Assembly: GCA_005791165.1 (NCBI GenBank)
Contig: SXXW01000004.1
Location: 62,001-126,000, forward strand
From: Cytophagaceae bacterium
GTDB taxonomy: Bacteria > Bacteroidota > Bacteroidia > Cytophagales > Spirosomataceae
DNA: 64,000 nt
Direction of reading: 5' to 3'
Position 1 is the first letter of the stretch; the number at the start of each line of letters is the position of its first letter. The position numbers and the translations under genes are program-made. The notes under the pieces were generated by a model that worked only from the letters and a program-made list of their open reading frames with translations, was not told the origin of the DNA and made no database searches. Of this stretch, positions 53,848 through 63,843 are shown piece after piece.

Positions 53848-54291
53848 GTGGATACTTTAAGTTACAAAACAATCTCCGCGAATAAGGCTACTGTAGAGAA
53901 AGCCTGGGTAGTGGTAGATGCTGAAAACCAAATATTAGGACGTTTGTGTTCTGAAATTGCGAAAATTATTCGTGGTAAGCACAAGCCTTCATTCACCCCA
54001 CACGTAGATTGTGGCGATCAAGTGATTGTTATCAATGCGGACAAGGTTCGTTTGACTGGTAAGAAAATGACTGACAAGGTTTACATCCGTCATACGGGTT
54101 ATCCTGGGGGTCAACGTTTTTCTACGCCACGTGAAGTTTTGGTCAAAAATCCAAGAGGTGTAGTCGAGGCAGCTGTGAAAGGTATGTTACCAAAAAATCG
54201 TTTAGGTCGTGAATTATTCCACAACCTATTTGTATATGCGGGACCATCTCATCCACATGCGGCTCAACAACCTAAAGAAATAAAGTTTTAA
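53848..54291 (+). CDS. rplM: 50S ribosomal protein L13
   Basis: 147 aa starting at GTG (53848). Early assembly protein of the large subunit. Characteristic EKAWVVVDAENQILGRLCSE, GDQVIVINADKVRLTGKK and YPGGQ. The GTG start follows a long leader with its own promoter. Confidence 0.97.
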   Translation: MDTLSYKTISANKATVEKAWVVVDAENQILGRLCSEIAKIIRGKHKPSFTPHVDCGDQVIVINADKVRLTGKKMTDKVYIRHTGYPGGQRFSTPREVLVKNPRGVVEAAVKGMLPKNRLGRELFHNLFVYAGPSHPHAAQQPKEIKF

Positions 54292-54330
54292 CGGACAATA
54301 TGATCCAAATTAGGATCAATCCTCAATCAA

Positions 54331-54720
54331 ATGGCAGAAACATTAAATAAAATTGGTAGAAGAAAAACGGCGATAGCTCGTATTTCGATGACTCCTGGTC
54401 AAGGCCAAATTAAAATCAATGGTCGTTCATTGGCTCATTATTTCCCTTCTGAAATTCTTCAGATTGTGGTTAATCAGCCATTCGCGCTAACAAATACGGC
54501 AGGTTCTTTTGACGTCACAGCCAGAATTGATGGTGGTGGAATTAAAGGACAAGCTGAAGCGTTACGTTTAGCTATTTCAAGAGCTCTTCAAACACAAGAC
54601 TCTGAATTGCGTTCCCCTTTGAAAAAAGAAGGTTTTTTAACACGTGATCCCCGTATGGTTGAACGTAAAAAACCAGGACGTAGAAAAGCACGTAAGAGAT
54701 TCCAATTCTCTAAACGTTAG
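54331..54720 (+). CDS. rpsI: 30S ribosomal protein S9
   Basis: 129 aa. N-terminal IGRRKTAIARI and the invariant C-terminal KPGRRKARKRFQFSKR, whose tail contacts the P-site tRNA. Pair with rplM as in nearly all bacteria; 39 bases between them. Confidence 0.97.
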   Translation: MAETLNKIGRRKTAIARISMTPGQGQIKINGRSLAHYFPSEILQIVVNQPFALTNTAGSFDVTARIDGGGIKGQAEALRLAISRALQTQDSELRSPLKKEGFLTRDPRMVERKKPGRRKARKRFQFSKR

Positions 54721-54732
54721 TATTCGTTTTGC

Positions 54733-54776
54733 GTGGAAAGGGCTTGTGTGTTGCCGATGCCTTTTCCACATTTTTT
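54733..54776 (+). terminator. terminator or attenuator between rpsI and rpsB
   Basis: GTGGAAAGGGC pairs with GCCTTTTCCAC (one G-U pair) across a 15-base loop, followed by ATTTTTTATTT. Because rpsB follows 25 bases later, this probably modulates rather than ends transcription of the set. Confidence 0.7.
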
Positions 54777-54801
54777 ATTTATTCATATTTAAACTCAAAA
54801 A

Positions 54802-55614
54802 ATGGCACAATTAAGCTACAATGACCTGCTTGACGCAGGTGTTCACTTCGGTCACTTGACCCGTAAGTGGGATCCAAAAATGGCTCCATACATCTTTATG
54901 GAGAAGAATGGTATTCATATCATCGATCTTAACAAGACTATTACTAACCTAGAAGAAGCTTCTGCCGCAATGCGTGCGATTGTTCGTTCTGGACGTAAAA
55001 TCATGTTTGTTGCGACAAAAAAGCAAGCCCAAGAAGTGGTAACTGCCGAAGCAAGCAAATTAAACATGCCTTACGTAACAGATCGTTGGTTAGGTGGGAT
55101 GTTGACCAACTTTGCGACCGTACGTAAGTCGATCAAAAAGATGTCAAGCATCGATAAAATGTTAAAAGACGAAGTGATTGTTAAAACCCTTGCCAAGCGT
55201 GAGCGTTTAATGATGACTCGTGAAGAAGAAAAATTAAAGCGTGTATTAGGTGGTATCACTGAGTTAACTCGCCTTCCAGCTGCATTATTTGTTGTAGATG
55301 TGAAGCGTGAGCATATCGCTGTTTCAGAAGCTAAAAAATTAGGTATTCCTGTATTCGCGATGTGCGATACAAACTCAAACCCTGAGTTAGTTGACTACCC
55401 AATTCCAGCCAATGATGATGCATACAAATCAATCTCTGTAATTACCTCAGCTATTGGAAAAGCAATTGAAGAAGGTTTAGCTGAAAGAAAACAAGATAAA
55501 GATGATGCGCGTGTAGCTGAAGAAGAAGAGGCAAAACGTGCCATTGACAACGAAGCAGAAATAGAAGCAGCTAAGGTAGCCGCTAAGTACGAAAAAGAAG
55601 CAGAACAAGAATAA
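54802..55614 (+). CDS. rpsB: 30S ribosomal protein S2
   Basis: 270 aa. LLDAGVHFGHLTRKWDPKM (10-28), ATKKQAQ and ALFVVDVKREHIAV. The C-terminal extension is highly charged (about 235-270), as in Bacteroidota S2. Followed 11 bases later by tsf. Confidence 0.97.
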   Translation: MAQLSYNDLLDAGVHFGHLTRKWDPKMAPYIFMEKNGIHIIDLNKTITNLEEASAAMRAIVRSGRKIMFVATKKQAQEVVTAEASKLNMPYVTDRWLGGMLTNFATVRKSIKKMSSIDKMLKDEVIVKTLAKRERLMMTREEEKLKRVLGGITELTRLPAALFVVDVKREHIAVSEAKKLGIPVFAMCDTNSNPELVDYPIPANDDAYKSISVITSAIGKAIEEGLAERKQDKDDARVAEEEEAKRAIDNEAEIEAAKVAAKYEKEAEQE

Positions 55615-55625
55615 ATATTCATACC

Positions 55626-56459
55626 ATGTCAATTACAGCCGCAGACGTTAATAAATTACGCCAAATGACTGGCGCCGGAATGATGGATTGCAAGAAAGCC
55701 CTGACGGAAGCCGAAGGAGATTTCGAAGCAGCGATCGACGTGCTACGTAAAGCCGGACAAAAAGTAGCTGCTAAGCGTGCCGACAATGCAACCAACGAAG
55801 GTGTGGTGCTTGTAGCGCTTTCAACTGACCATTCAAATGGTAAATTAATTGCCTTAGCTTGTGAAACTGAACCCGTTTCTAAAGTAGCCGATTTCAACAA
55901 TTTAGCTAAATCAATCATTGACAAAGCTGCAGCATCTCATGCTCCCTCTGCTCATGATTTATTAGCTGAGCCTTTAGCTGATGGTCGCTCTGTAGAAGGT
56001 CACATCATCGAGTTGACTGGTAGAATTGGTGAAAAAATTACATTAGCTGCCTATGAAAATATTTCAGCAGAGAAAGTAGTTTCTTATATCCACTCAAATA
56101 ATAAGATTGGTGTTTTAGTTGCCTTTGAAAATGTTCAAGGTGCAGATGTTTCTGAAATCGGTAAAGATATTGCGATGCAAATCACCGCTATGAAACCTGT
56201 TGCCCTAGACAAAGATGGAGTAGATGCTGAAACAATTGAAAGAGAAATTGAAATTGGCAAAGATCAAGCGCGCCAAGAGGGGAAACCTGAAGCTATGCTG
56301 GAGAGAATTGCCGTAGGTAAATTAGAAAAGTTCTACAAAGAGCAAACACTTTTAAACCAACAATTTGTGAAAGATTCATCTATCACAATACGTCAATTAT
56401 TAGAAAATAAGCAAAAGGGTTTAACTATATCAATGTTTAAACGCATTTCATTAGTTTAA
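55626..56459 (+). CDS. tsf: elongation factor Ts
   Basis: Guanine-nucleotide exchange factor for EF-Tu. 277 aa: the UBA-like N terminus has LRQMTGAGMMDCKKALTEAE and AIDVLRKAG; then LIALACETEPVS and the C-terminal dimerisation domain. Paired with rpsB as usual. Confidence 0.97.
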   Translation: MSITAADVNKLRQMTGAGMMDCKKALTEAEGDFEAAIDVLRKAGQKVAAKRADNATNEGVVLVALSTDHSNGKLIALACETEPVSKVADFNNLAKSIIDKAAASHAPSAHDLLAEPLADGRSVEGHIIELTGRIGEKITLAAYENISAEKVVSYIHSNNKIGVLVAFENVQGADVSEIGKDIAMQITAMKPVALDKDGVDAETIEREIEIGKDQARQEGKPEAMLERIAVGKLEKFYKEQTLLNQQFVKDSSITIRQLLENKQKGLTISMFKRISLV

Positions 56460-56480
56460 ATTCCGATTTAAATGATAATC

Positions 56481-56511
56481 AAAGGCTGGTCAATCGACCG
56501 GCCTTTTTTTT
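56481..56511 (+). terminator. terminator of the rpsB-tsf unit
   Basis: AAAGGCTGGTC/GACCGGCCTTT, 11 bp with one G-U, loop AATC, then a T8 run. It separates tsf from the dcw genes. The following 104 bases up to murD are AT-rich, with no confident promoter. Confidence 0.92.
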
Positions 56512-56615
56512 GTCACATATTTTTTTTCAATGGTCGCCTGATCTGTTTTCATTAGTCAAAGACATTTTATAAATTGTATTAAATTCGGTTTCTAATAATT
56601 TACGATTAATCATAC

Positions 56616-57944
56616 ATGTCCAAAATAATTGTTTTAGGTGGGGGAGAAAGTGGTGTAGGCGCCGCGCTTTTAGCTAAATCAAAAGGTTTTGACGTGTTTT
56701 TATCCGATCAAGGGACACTAAAAGAAGCATTCAAAAAAACACTTTCAGATCACAACATCCGCTTCGAAGAAGGACAGCACACGCTTGAAGAAATTCTGAG
56801 CGCAAATGAGGTTATCATTAGTCCAGGAATTCCTGAAAAAAATGAGGTCGTAAAAAAAATTAAAGAGAAGCACATTCCTTTAATTTCTGAAATCGAATTT
56901 GCCGTTCGATATACCTCAGCTAAAATAATCGCCATAACCGGATCTAATGGAAAGACGACCACCACACTATTGACCTATCATCTTTTAAAAGAAGCGGGGT
57001 ATCGGGTAGGATTAGCAGGAAATATTGGCCAAAGCTTTGCCAAACAAGTATTAGAAAATAGCCATGAATATTATGTACTGGAAATTTCAAGTTTCCAATT
57101 AGATCGATGTATATCATTTAGTCCAGACGTAGCTATTTTATTGAACATTACCCCTGATCACTTAGATCGATATGAATACAAATTTGAGAATTACATCGCC
57201 TCTAAATTTAGAATTTTTCAAAATGCAGATTTGACTAAAACTTGTATTTTCTGGGAAGATGACGAAGTGATTCAAGCAAATAAACAAGGAATTCCTTCCA
57301 GTAATTTTAGTACAATCAGTTTCAAAAATAATCATTCAGATGCCTACATTGCTAATGAAAAAATTGCCCTTAAAACAGGTGAAATCGATTTGGCATCAGC
57401 CCCTATTAAAGGTCCACACAACGCAATCAATATGTCTGCAGCTATTTTAGCTGCGCAAGCCGTGGGAATTTCATTGGATAAAATCAAAGAGCTTCTTCCT
57501 ACTTTTCATAATGCGCCTCACCGACTGGAACCCTGTGGTTTGTCGAACGGAGTTAGTTTTGTCAATGACTCAAAAGCGACTAATGTGGACGCCGTCTATT
57601 ATGCATTGAATAGCTTTAACCAACCCATCATTTTAATGATGGGGGGAGTAGACAAGGGAAATGAGTACGAGGTTTTAGACCAACTAGTTAAAGACAAAGT
57701 CAAAGCACTAATATGCTTAGGGAAGGATAATGAGAAATTAATGACGCATTTTAGCGGAATTTGTGAGGCTATTTTTTCAACCGATGACTTGCAAGTCGCT
57801 GTTCAAAAAAGCATCGAATGGGGCATTGAAGGTGATATCGTTTTGTTGTCCCCCGCCTGTGCAAGCTTTGATTTATTTAAAAACTATGAAGATCGAGGAG
57901 ATCAATTTAAGCACACAGTTAAGCAATTGACCCATGGAAAGTAG
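56616..57944 (+). CDS. murD: UDP-N-acetylmuramoyl-L-alanine--D-glutamate ligase
   Basis: Adds D-Glu to the UDP-MurNAc-Ala precursor in the cytoplasm. 442 aa. N-terminal GGGESGVGAALLAKSKG, ATP motif GSNGKTTTTLLTYH (residues about 109-122), EISSFQLDRC, and NDSKATN. It starts the window's second half of the dcw cluster; murE and mraY, usually just upstream, are not here. Overlaps ftsW by 11 bases. Confidence 0.96.
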   Translation: MSKIIVLGGGESGVGAALLAKSKGFDVFLSDQGTLKEAFKKTLSDHNIRFEEGQHTLEEILSANEVIISPGIPEKNEVVKKIKEKHIPLISEIEFAVRYTSAKIIAITGSNGKTTTTLLTYHLLKEAGYRVGLAGNIGQSFAKQVLENSHEYYVLEISSFQLDRCISFSPDVAILLNITPDHLDRYEYKFENYIASKFRIFQNADLTKTCIFWEDDEVIQANKQGIPSSNFSTISFKNNHSDAYIANEKIALKTGEIDLASAPIKGPHNAINMSAAILAAQAVGISLDKIKELLPTFHNAPHRLEPCGLSNGVSFVNDSKATNVDAVYYALNSFNQPIILMMGGVDKGNEYEVLDQLVKDKVKALICLGKDNEKLMTHFSGICEAIFSTDDLQVAVQKSIEWGIEGDIVLLSPACASFDLFKNYEDRGDQFKHTVKQLTHGK

Positions 57945-59118
57945 AATCACCAATTACATTAAAAATCGCCTAGCTGGGGATTACCAAATTTGGTTTATTG
58001 TTATTTTGCTGAATACATTTGGGTTATTAATTCAATTTTCTGCCAAAGGTAAATTGAGTATGGGTGGGCCCTTCGAGCCCATGGCTAGCATTATTAAATC
58101 GCTCGTACTTTTAGGAATTTCCTTCTATCTAATGGCTTGGGTATCGAGAAAGAACTATATCAAAGTGACTCGAATTGCACACATTGCCCTCATTTTTTCG
58201 TGGATTTTGATTCTCATTGCCTTAAAATTTGGGGAAAGTAAGGGTGGAGCAAGCCGATGGCTAGAACTAGGCCCTATTTCCTTCATGCCATCCGATATGG
58301 CCAAATTATGCCTGACAGCAAGTTTAGCAAAAATATTTTCTACAAGACAATCCGACCCAAGCGCTTATAATTTTCCACTCTTTCTCATCATTTTGGCGGA
58401 AATTGGCATTACCTGTTTTCTGATCATGCTATCTAATTTCTCAACAAGTGCCCTGATTTTTTTAACAAGTATTGTATTGATGATGTTTGGTCGTGTTCCC
58501 CTCGCACAAATTACTGGAATTATCACGGTAGTCGTCAGTATAGCCATTATAGTCGTCACTTTTGAAATAGGTCAAAGAGCGGCCACCGTAAAAGCGCGGA
58601 TAAAAACGTTTGCTACGAGGACCCTTTCCACGTCAACGAAAGAGTCTAAAAAAATTCAAGATAAAGGAGACACCTATCAATTGAAAAGAAGTTGGTACGC
58701 CATCGCCACTGGAGCCCTCATTCCTAAAGGACCTGGCAACAGCCAATTTCGTTATTTGCTCTCGCAGGCAGAATCTGATTTTATTTACGCCATCATTTTA
58801 GAAGAATATGGACTAATTTTTGGGCTAGCCATCCCCCTATTATTTATTTGGTTTATGTGGCGAGGAGCCTCCGCCATCAAATATAGCGAAAAGCCCTTAG
58901 GCGGATTATTGTCAGCAGGCCTAACTTGTACCATCGTATTGCAGGCTTTTATCAATATGTTGGTAGCCGTGGGCGCTGGTCCCGTGACGGGCCAACCGAT
59001 GCCCATGATATCTGCGGGAGGGACATCCTTAATATTTACGGCGTTGAGTATCGGTCTTATCCTTTCCATTAGCCGCGATAAAGAAAATAAAATTAGTGAC
59101 CCAAAACCCGTTATTTAG
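57934..59118 (+). CDS. ftsW: FtsW peptidoglycan glycosyltransferase (SEDS family)
   Basis: Septal cell-wall polymerase in the cytoplasmic membrane. 394 aa with about 10 hydrophobic segments. Conserved segments: GGASRWLELGPISFMPSDMA, GPGNSQFRYLLSQAESDFIY and GGTSLIFTALSIGL. Overlaps murD by 11 bases and shares one base with the GTG start of murG. Confidence 0.95.
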   Translation: MESRITNYIKNRLAGDYQIWFIVILLNTFGLLIQFSAKGKLSMGGPFEPMASIIKSLVLLGISFYLMAWVSRKNYIKVTRIAHIALIFSWILILIALKFGESKGGASRWLELGPISFMPSDMAKLCLTASLAKIFSTRQSDPSAYNFPLFLIILAEIGITCFLIMLSNFSTSALIFLTSIVLMMFGRVPLAQITGIITVVVSIAIIVVTFEIGQRAATVKARIKTFATRTLSTSTKESKKIQDKGDTYQLKRSWYAIATGALIPKGPGNSQFRYLLSQAESDFIYAIILEEYGLIFGLAIPLLFIWFMWRGASAIKYSEKPLGGLLSAGLTCTIVLQAFINMLVAVGAGPVTGQPMPMISAGGTSLIFTALSIGLILSISRDKENKISDPKPVI

Positions 59119-60218
59119 TGAGCATTAAAAAAGTAATTATTTCAGGAGGAGGAACGGGTGGACATATCTATCCAGCGATTGCCATTGCCAGTGCTTTTAA
59201 AGAAATTGACTCTCAAATTGAGATTCTATTTGTGGGAGCTGAGGGTAAAATGGAAATGGAAAAGGTACCTAAAGCGGGCTTTAATATCATAGGTCTTCCT
59301 GTCGTTGGAATCAATCGGGCCCACCTTTGGAAGAATTTTTTATTCCCAATCAAACTAATTCAAAGTCTCTACCAAGCATTTGCCATCTTAAAATCATTTA
59401 AACCCGATGTGGTTATTGGCGTGGGTGGATATGCTTCTGGGCCAACTTTAATAGGCGCATGGTTGAGCCGTATTCCTTTTTATATTCAAGAGCAAAATTC
59501 GTATGCGGGGATTACCAATAAAGTTTTGGGGCCAAAATCGAAGCATATATTTGTAGCTTATCCGAGCATGTCCAAATTTTTTCCAAGCGAAAAAATAACA
59601 ATCACGGGAAATCCCGTTCGCAAAGATTTGATTGACCTCAACGGCAAAAAGGAAAAAGCAACTACGTTTTTCAAACTCAAAAAACAAGTTCATACCATCC
59701 TCATTATCGGTGGAAGTCAAGGAGCAAGAAGTATCAATTTAGCCATCCTTGATGGACTCAGTTTATTTGAAAAAGCAGGAATTCAACTCATTTGGCAAAC
59801 AGGAATTCATTTTGAAGCAGACGCAAAAAATGCCGTCAATAAATTCCCACAATTAAGCTGCTTCGTTTCTGCCTTTATTTATGAAATGGACTTTGCCTAT
59901 GCCATGGCTGATTTAGTCATTTCGAGAGCAGGAGCCCTTTCTGTATCCGAGATTTGCTTGTCGGGAAAACCTAGTTTATTAGTGCCCTTCCCTAATGCGG
60001 CAGAAGATCATCAAACCGAAAATGCAAAAAGCCTGGTGATGGAAAATGCGGCCATACTCATTCCTGATAAAAGCGCAAAAGATACCTTAGTAAGTGCCGC
60101 CATTAAAACATTGGATGACAAAGATTTATTGGCCAAGCTAGCAGAAAATAGTTTCAGTATGGGCAGGCCCAAAGCAGCCCAACAAATTGTCGAATTAATT
60201 ACAGAACAATGCAAATAA
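59118..60218 (+). CDS. murG: UDP-GlcNAc:lipid I GlcNAc transferase MurG
   Basis: Converts lipid I to lipid II at the membrane. 366 aa, starting at GTG overlapping the ftsW stop (TAGTG). GT28 motifs: SGGGTGGHIYPAIAIA (9-24), GGYASGP, IGGSQGARSINLA, RAGALSVSEICLSGKPSLLVP. Overlaps murC by 10 bases. Confidence 0.97.
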   Translation: MSIKKVIISGGGTGGHIYPAIAIASAFKEIDSQIEILFVGAEGKMEMEKVPKAGFNIIGLPVVGINRAHLWKNFLFPIKLIQSLYQAFAILKSFKPDVVIGVGGYASGPTLIGAWLSRIPFYIQEQNSYAGITNKVLGPKSKHIFVAYPSMSKFFPSEKITITGNPVRKDLIDLNGKKEKATTFFKLKKQVHTILIIGGSQGARSINLAILDGLSLFEKAGIQLIWQTGIHFEADAKNAVNKFPQLSCFVSAFIYEMDFAYAMADLVISRAGALSVSEICLSGKPSLLVPFPNAAEDHQTENAKSLVMENAAILIPDKSAKDTLVSAAIKTLDDKDLLAKLAENSFSMGRPKAAQQIVELITEQCK

Positions 60219-61597
60219 ATATCCGCCTTAGTGAATTGAAACAAGTCTATTTTTTAGGCATTGGGGGTATTGGCATGTCCGCGTTGGCCCGTTGGTTTTT
60301 ATACAATGATATCCCAGTGGCTGGTTACGACAAAACCGAAAGCACATTGACACGCCAATTAAGTGATGAGGGAATGGAGATTCATTATGAGGATTCCATT
60401 GAATTGATTCCTAAAATATGCATTTCTGATCCAGAAAAATGTCTATTCATATTTACACCTGCCATTCCAGCCACGCATCAAGAAAAAGTATATCTTACCG
60501 GCCAAGGAATTAATTTGTGGAAAAGATCCCAAATTTTAGGTTGGATTACCGAGCAAATCCCAACGTTAGCCGTCGCTGGAACGCATGGAAAAACGACAAC
60601 AAGTTCACTATTAGCTCATTTATTAATTCAGGCGGATAAGAATGTAACAGCCTTTTTAGGTGGGATTACTCAGAATTACGGAACGAATTTTATCCCCAAT
60701 AAAGGTCCAAATGATGTCATTTGCGTGGTAGAAGCCGATGAATATGATCGCTCATTTTTAACCTTACACCCCAAAGCAGCTGTGGTAACTTCCACCGACG
60801 CGGACCATTTAGACATTTATGGTGCGGCCGAACAGGTGCTTGAATCCTTTCAGTTGTTTACGAATCAAATTCAGCCTGATGGTTTTTTTATCCAAAAAGT
60901 TGGCTTAGATCTGAAATCAAATGGAAATCATGCCACCTTCGGAATTGATGTTGGCGATTATCAAGCAACCCATATCCGAATTGAAAACCACCGAATGATT
61001 TTTGACATGGTCTATCCAGGTGGAAAAATTTTGAATATCCCCATGAGAATACCGGGGTTTCATAACATCGAAAATGCACTAGCCGCGTCGGCCTTAGCGA
61101 TGTTTGCCGGTCTGAATTCAGAGGAAATTCATGCAGGTATATCAAGCTTCAAGGGTGTAAAACGCAGATTTGAATACCATGTGGAAAACGAAAAGCATGT
61201 CATGATAGATGATTATGCGCATCATCCCACTGAAATAAGCGCGTGCTTAACGTCGATAAAAGCGTTATACCCAGATAAAAAATTAACCGCGATTTTTCAG
61301 CCTCACCTATTTTCAAGGACAAGAGATTTTATAGCTGATTTTGGTCAGAGCCTAGCCCTTGCAGATGAAATATTTTTGTTGGATATTTATCCTGCAAGAG
61401 AATTGCCCATTCCAGGGATAAATTCTGAGCTATTTTTAACCTATATTCCAAGCACGAATAAACAGGTCATTAGCAAGGAAGCATTCGTCAAACATGTTCA
61501 GGCAGAAAAACCTGAATTGTTAGTGACCATGGGAGCGGGAGATATTGATTTGATTTTGAATGATTTAAAATTGGCCTTACAGCATCATTTAACATGA
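60209..61597 (+). CDS. murC: UDP-N-acetylmuramate--L-alanine ligase
   Basis: Adds L-Ala to UDP-MurNAc. 462 aa. N-terminal GIGGIGMSALARWF (16-29), ATP loop GTHGKTTTSSLLAHL (about 122-136), EADEYDRSFL and DDYAHHPTEI. Overlaps murG by 10 bases and ftsQ by 4 (ATGA). Confidence 0.97.
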   Translation: MQINIRLSELKQVYFLGIGGIGMSALARWFLYNDIPVAGYDKTESTLTRQLSDEGMEIHYEDSIELIPKICISDPEKCLFIFTPAIPATHQEKVYLTGQGINLWKRSQILGWITEQIPTLAVAGTHGKTTTSSLLAHLLIQADKNVTAFLGGITQNYGTNFIPNKGPNDVICVVEADEYDRSFLTLHPKAAVVTSTDADHLDIYGAAEQVLESFQLFTNQIQPDGFFIQKVGLDLKSNGNHATFGIDVGDYQATHIRIENHRMIFDMVYPGGKILNIPMRIPGFHNIENALAASALAMFAGLNSEEIHAGISSFKGVKRRFEYHVENEKHVMIDDYAHHPTEISACLTSIKALYPDKKLTAIFQPHLFSRTRDFIADFGQSLALADEIFLLDIYPARELPIPGINSELFLTYIPSTNKQVISKEAFVKHVQAEKPELLVTMGAGDIDLILNDLKLALQHHLT

Positions 61598-62385
61598 AGC
61601 CTTTACAAAAAAGAAATTTTCAACCGTTTAAAAAAATACTCACTATGGTCATTTTACTGACCATGGGGGTGGCGGCCATTATTTATGCTGAGATAAATTA
61701 CAGATCTATCACATGCACAGGCTTAGTCGTAAAATTAGACTCAGAAAATGAAAGACCGCTTTTAGGCAAAAATGACATTAATCTAATGGTGACCAATGAA
61801 GGGGCCGATTATTATTTGGATAAGCCATTGACCGATATATCGCTGAAAAAAATTGAGTCGAGGGTAAAAAGAATTCCACTCGTAAAATCGTGTGAAGCAC
61901 ATTATGACTTTAGTGGAAAAATTATTGTCTCGGTCAAAGAGTTCAGTCCCATCGCCCGAATTTTAAAATTTACGAGTGGGGAAAGCAATATTCGAGATCA
62001 ATATGTGACAAAGGAAGGAAAGTTCATTGGCACAAGTGATCTTTTTACCCCCCGGACTTTAGTTGTCTCAGGCCCATTTTTTCAAAACTCGCGCAAGGAT
62101 TTAAGGGATGAAAGAGGAAAGACACTCATCCCTCTGTTTGAATTTATCAACAACGATGATTTTTGGCGTGCTCAAATTGCCCAATTGGTCATCGCGGCAG
62201 ATGGAGGAGTGGTGATGGTTCCAACGTTAGGAAAAACGTATATTGATTTTGGCCTTCCGATGAACATTGAATCAAAATTCAAAAAGTTGGCCTTATTTTA
62301 CAAAAAAATTATTCCAAATAAAGGCTGGAATACCTATTCTTGGATTCACTTAAAATATAAGAATCAGGTAATTTGTGATTATTAG
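61594..62385 (+). CDS. ftsQ: cell division protein FtsQ
   Basis: Bitopic membrane protein of the divisome. 263 aa: short cytoplasmic N terminus, one transmembrane helix (about 17-35: ILTMVILLTMGVAAIIYAEI), then a periplasmic POTRA/FtsQ-type domain. Sequence is divergent, but position between murC and ftsA and topology make the call firm. Four-base overlap with murC. Confidence 0.9.
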   Translation: MKPLQKRNFQPFKKILTMVILLTMGVAAIIYAEINYRSITCTGLVVKLDSENERPLLGKNDINLMVTNEGADYYLDKPLTDISLKKIESRVKRIPLVKSCEAHYDFSGKIIVSVKEFSPIARILKFTSGESNIRDQYVTKEGKFIGTSDLFTPRTLVVSGPFFQNSRKDLRDERGKTLIPLFEFINNDDFWRAQIAQLVIAADGGVVMVPTLGKTYIDFGLPMNIESKFKKLALFYKKIIPNKGWNTYSWIHLKYKNQVICDY

Positions 62386-62454
62386 CCAATTTTCTTATTT
62401 TTAAAACTTTATTAAATCTCCTAGTCATTCTAAATTTTTAATAGTAAACATTTT

Positions 62455-63786
62455 ATGCGCGACAATTTAATTATTGGCCTTGACATCGGAAGTTCTCATG
62501 TTAGGGCCGTTGCAGGTAGGCAAAACAATGGTCGATTAGATATCATTGCCACAGGTAAATCAAATACTTTGGGCTACTTGCTAAATGGAAATATTGTCAA
62601 CATAAATAAAACTTCCCAAGCGATTTCAGATGTAATCAGCCAAATAGAAACGGCTATTTCTGGAAAAAATAAGGACTACTACTTTTCGTCAAATCTTTCT
62701 GGGAGTCACATCAATGTATTTTTATATACATCGACTAAACTCAGAAAAAATCCCAATGACGCGGTTACAGAAAAGGAAATATTTGAATTAAATGAAGAGG
62801 CAAAAAAGGCCATAGCAGAAAAAAATCCCTGCGTACTTCACCGTTTGCCCATTGGATTTAGAGTTGGTTCTTTACCAGAAACGATGGAACCCGTGGGGCA
62901 AATTGGCGACCGAATCGAAGGTGATTTCATGGTCGTCACAGCAAGTTTAGACAAATTCGAGTTATTAAAAAAAGCATTACGATCAGCTGAATCCGAACAT
63001 ATCAAAGGAGGTAATTTATATTTTAGCCCTTTGGCTACGTCAAGTACCATTTTGAGTTCTGAAGAGAAGCAGGAAGGGGTGGTTTTAGTTGACATAGGAA
63101 GCGGCACCACCGAAATAAGCATTTACCTAAAAAAGAGACTAAGCCACGCAACCGTTTTGAATTGGGGGGGTGATCGCATTACAGAAGATATTCAAATTGG
63201 ACTAGATATAAGTCCTGAGCATGCTGAAGCATTAAAAATTAGATTTGGATCAGCTCTGCATAAAGAGATTGACATTAACGAAATCGTCATGATACCTGGA
63301 ATTGCAGGTAGAAAACCAAGTCCAGTTTCCGTTAAAAATCTAGCTATCATCATCGAGGAACGCATTAAAGAATTAGCTGCCATCGTACTTTCGGAAATTT
63401 CCAAGGTGACTGATCCGGCCAACTTAAGAGGCGGAATTGTCTTAGTAGGTGGTGGGGCTCAAATGCCAGATATCGATGAATTATTTCAAAGGACTATCGA
63501 CATAGACACTCGCATAGGCCTTCCTAGAGCAGATTCAAGCAATGCAAATATTTCTGATGAGATAAAGGATCCATCCTTTGCAACAGCCATTGGTTTAGTG
63601 CAAGTATACTTTGACCAACTCAATGATGTGGAAGAAGGAGATGTACCAACTACACAAGAAGATCAAGTTTCAGGTACCTTAAAAAATGGGGGTGGATCCA
63701 AGCCTCCTGGAATTAAATCAATCTTTAACCGCATGGTGGATACCCTCATGGGAGGAAGCGAAGATGCTGGGGAATATGACGCTTAA
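62455..63786 (+). CDS. ftsA: cell division protein FtsA
   Basis: Actin-like ATPase that tethers the Z ring to the membrane. 443 aa. Phosphate 1 motif IIGLDIGSSHVRAVAG, DIGSGTTEISI (phosphate 2), GGIVLVGGGAQMP (adenosine), and a C-terminal segment KSIFNRMVDTLMGG that fits an amphipathic membrane helix. A terminator follows 20 bases later; ftsZ is not downstream here. Confidence 0.95.
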   Translation: MRDNLIIGLDIGSSHVRAVAGRQNNGRLDIIATGKSNTLGYLLNGNIVNINKTSQAISDVISQIETAISGKNKDYYFSSNLSGSHINVFLYTSTKLRKNPNDAVTEKEIFELNEEAKKAIAEKNPCVLHRLPIGFRVGSLPETMEPVGQIGDRIEGDFMVVTASLDKFELLKKALRSAESEHIKGGNLYFSPLATSSTILSSEEKQEGVVLVDIGSGTTEISIYLKKRLSHATVLNWGGDRITEDIQIGLDISPEHAEALKIRFGSALHKEIDINEIVMIPGIAGRKPSPVSVKNLAIIIEERIKELAAIVLSEISKVTDPANLRGGIVLVGGGAQMPDIDELFQRTIDIDTRIGLPRADSSNANISDEIKDPSFATAIGLVQVYFDQLNDVEEGDVPTTQEDQVSGTLKNGGGSKPPGIKSIFNRMVDTLMGGSEDAGEYDA

Positions 63787-63806
63787 GATAATCAACATAT
63801 AAAATA

Positions 63807-63832
63807 AAAAGCGCTTTTAACAGCGCTTTTTT
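63807..63832. terminator. terminator after ftsA, likely bidirectional
   Basis: AAAAGCGCT pairs with AGCGCTTTT around TTTAAC, followed by a T run. On the other strand the A-run upstream would act as the T-tract, so it may also end the converging partial gene. Confidence 0.9.
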
Positions 63833-63843
63833 GTTGGACAAGT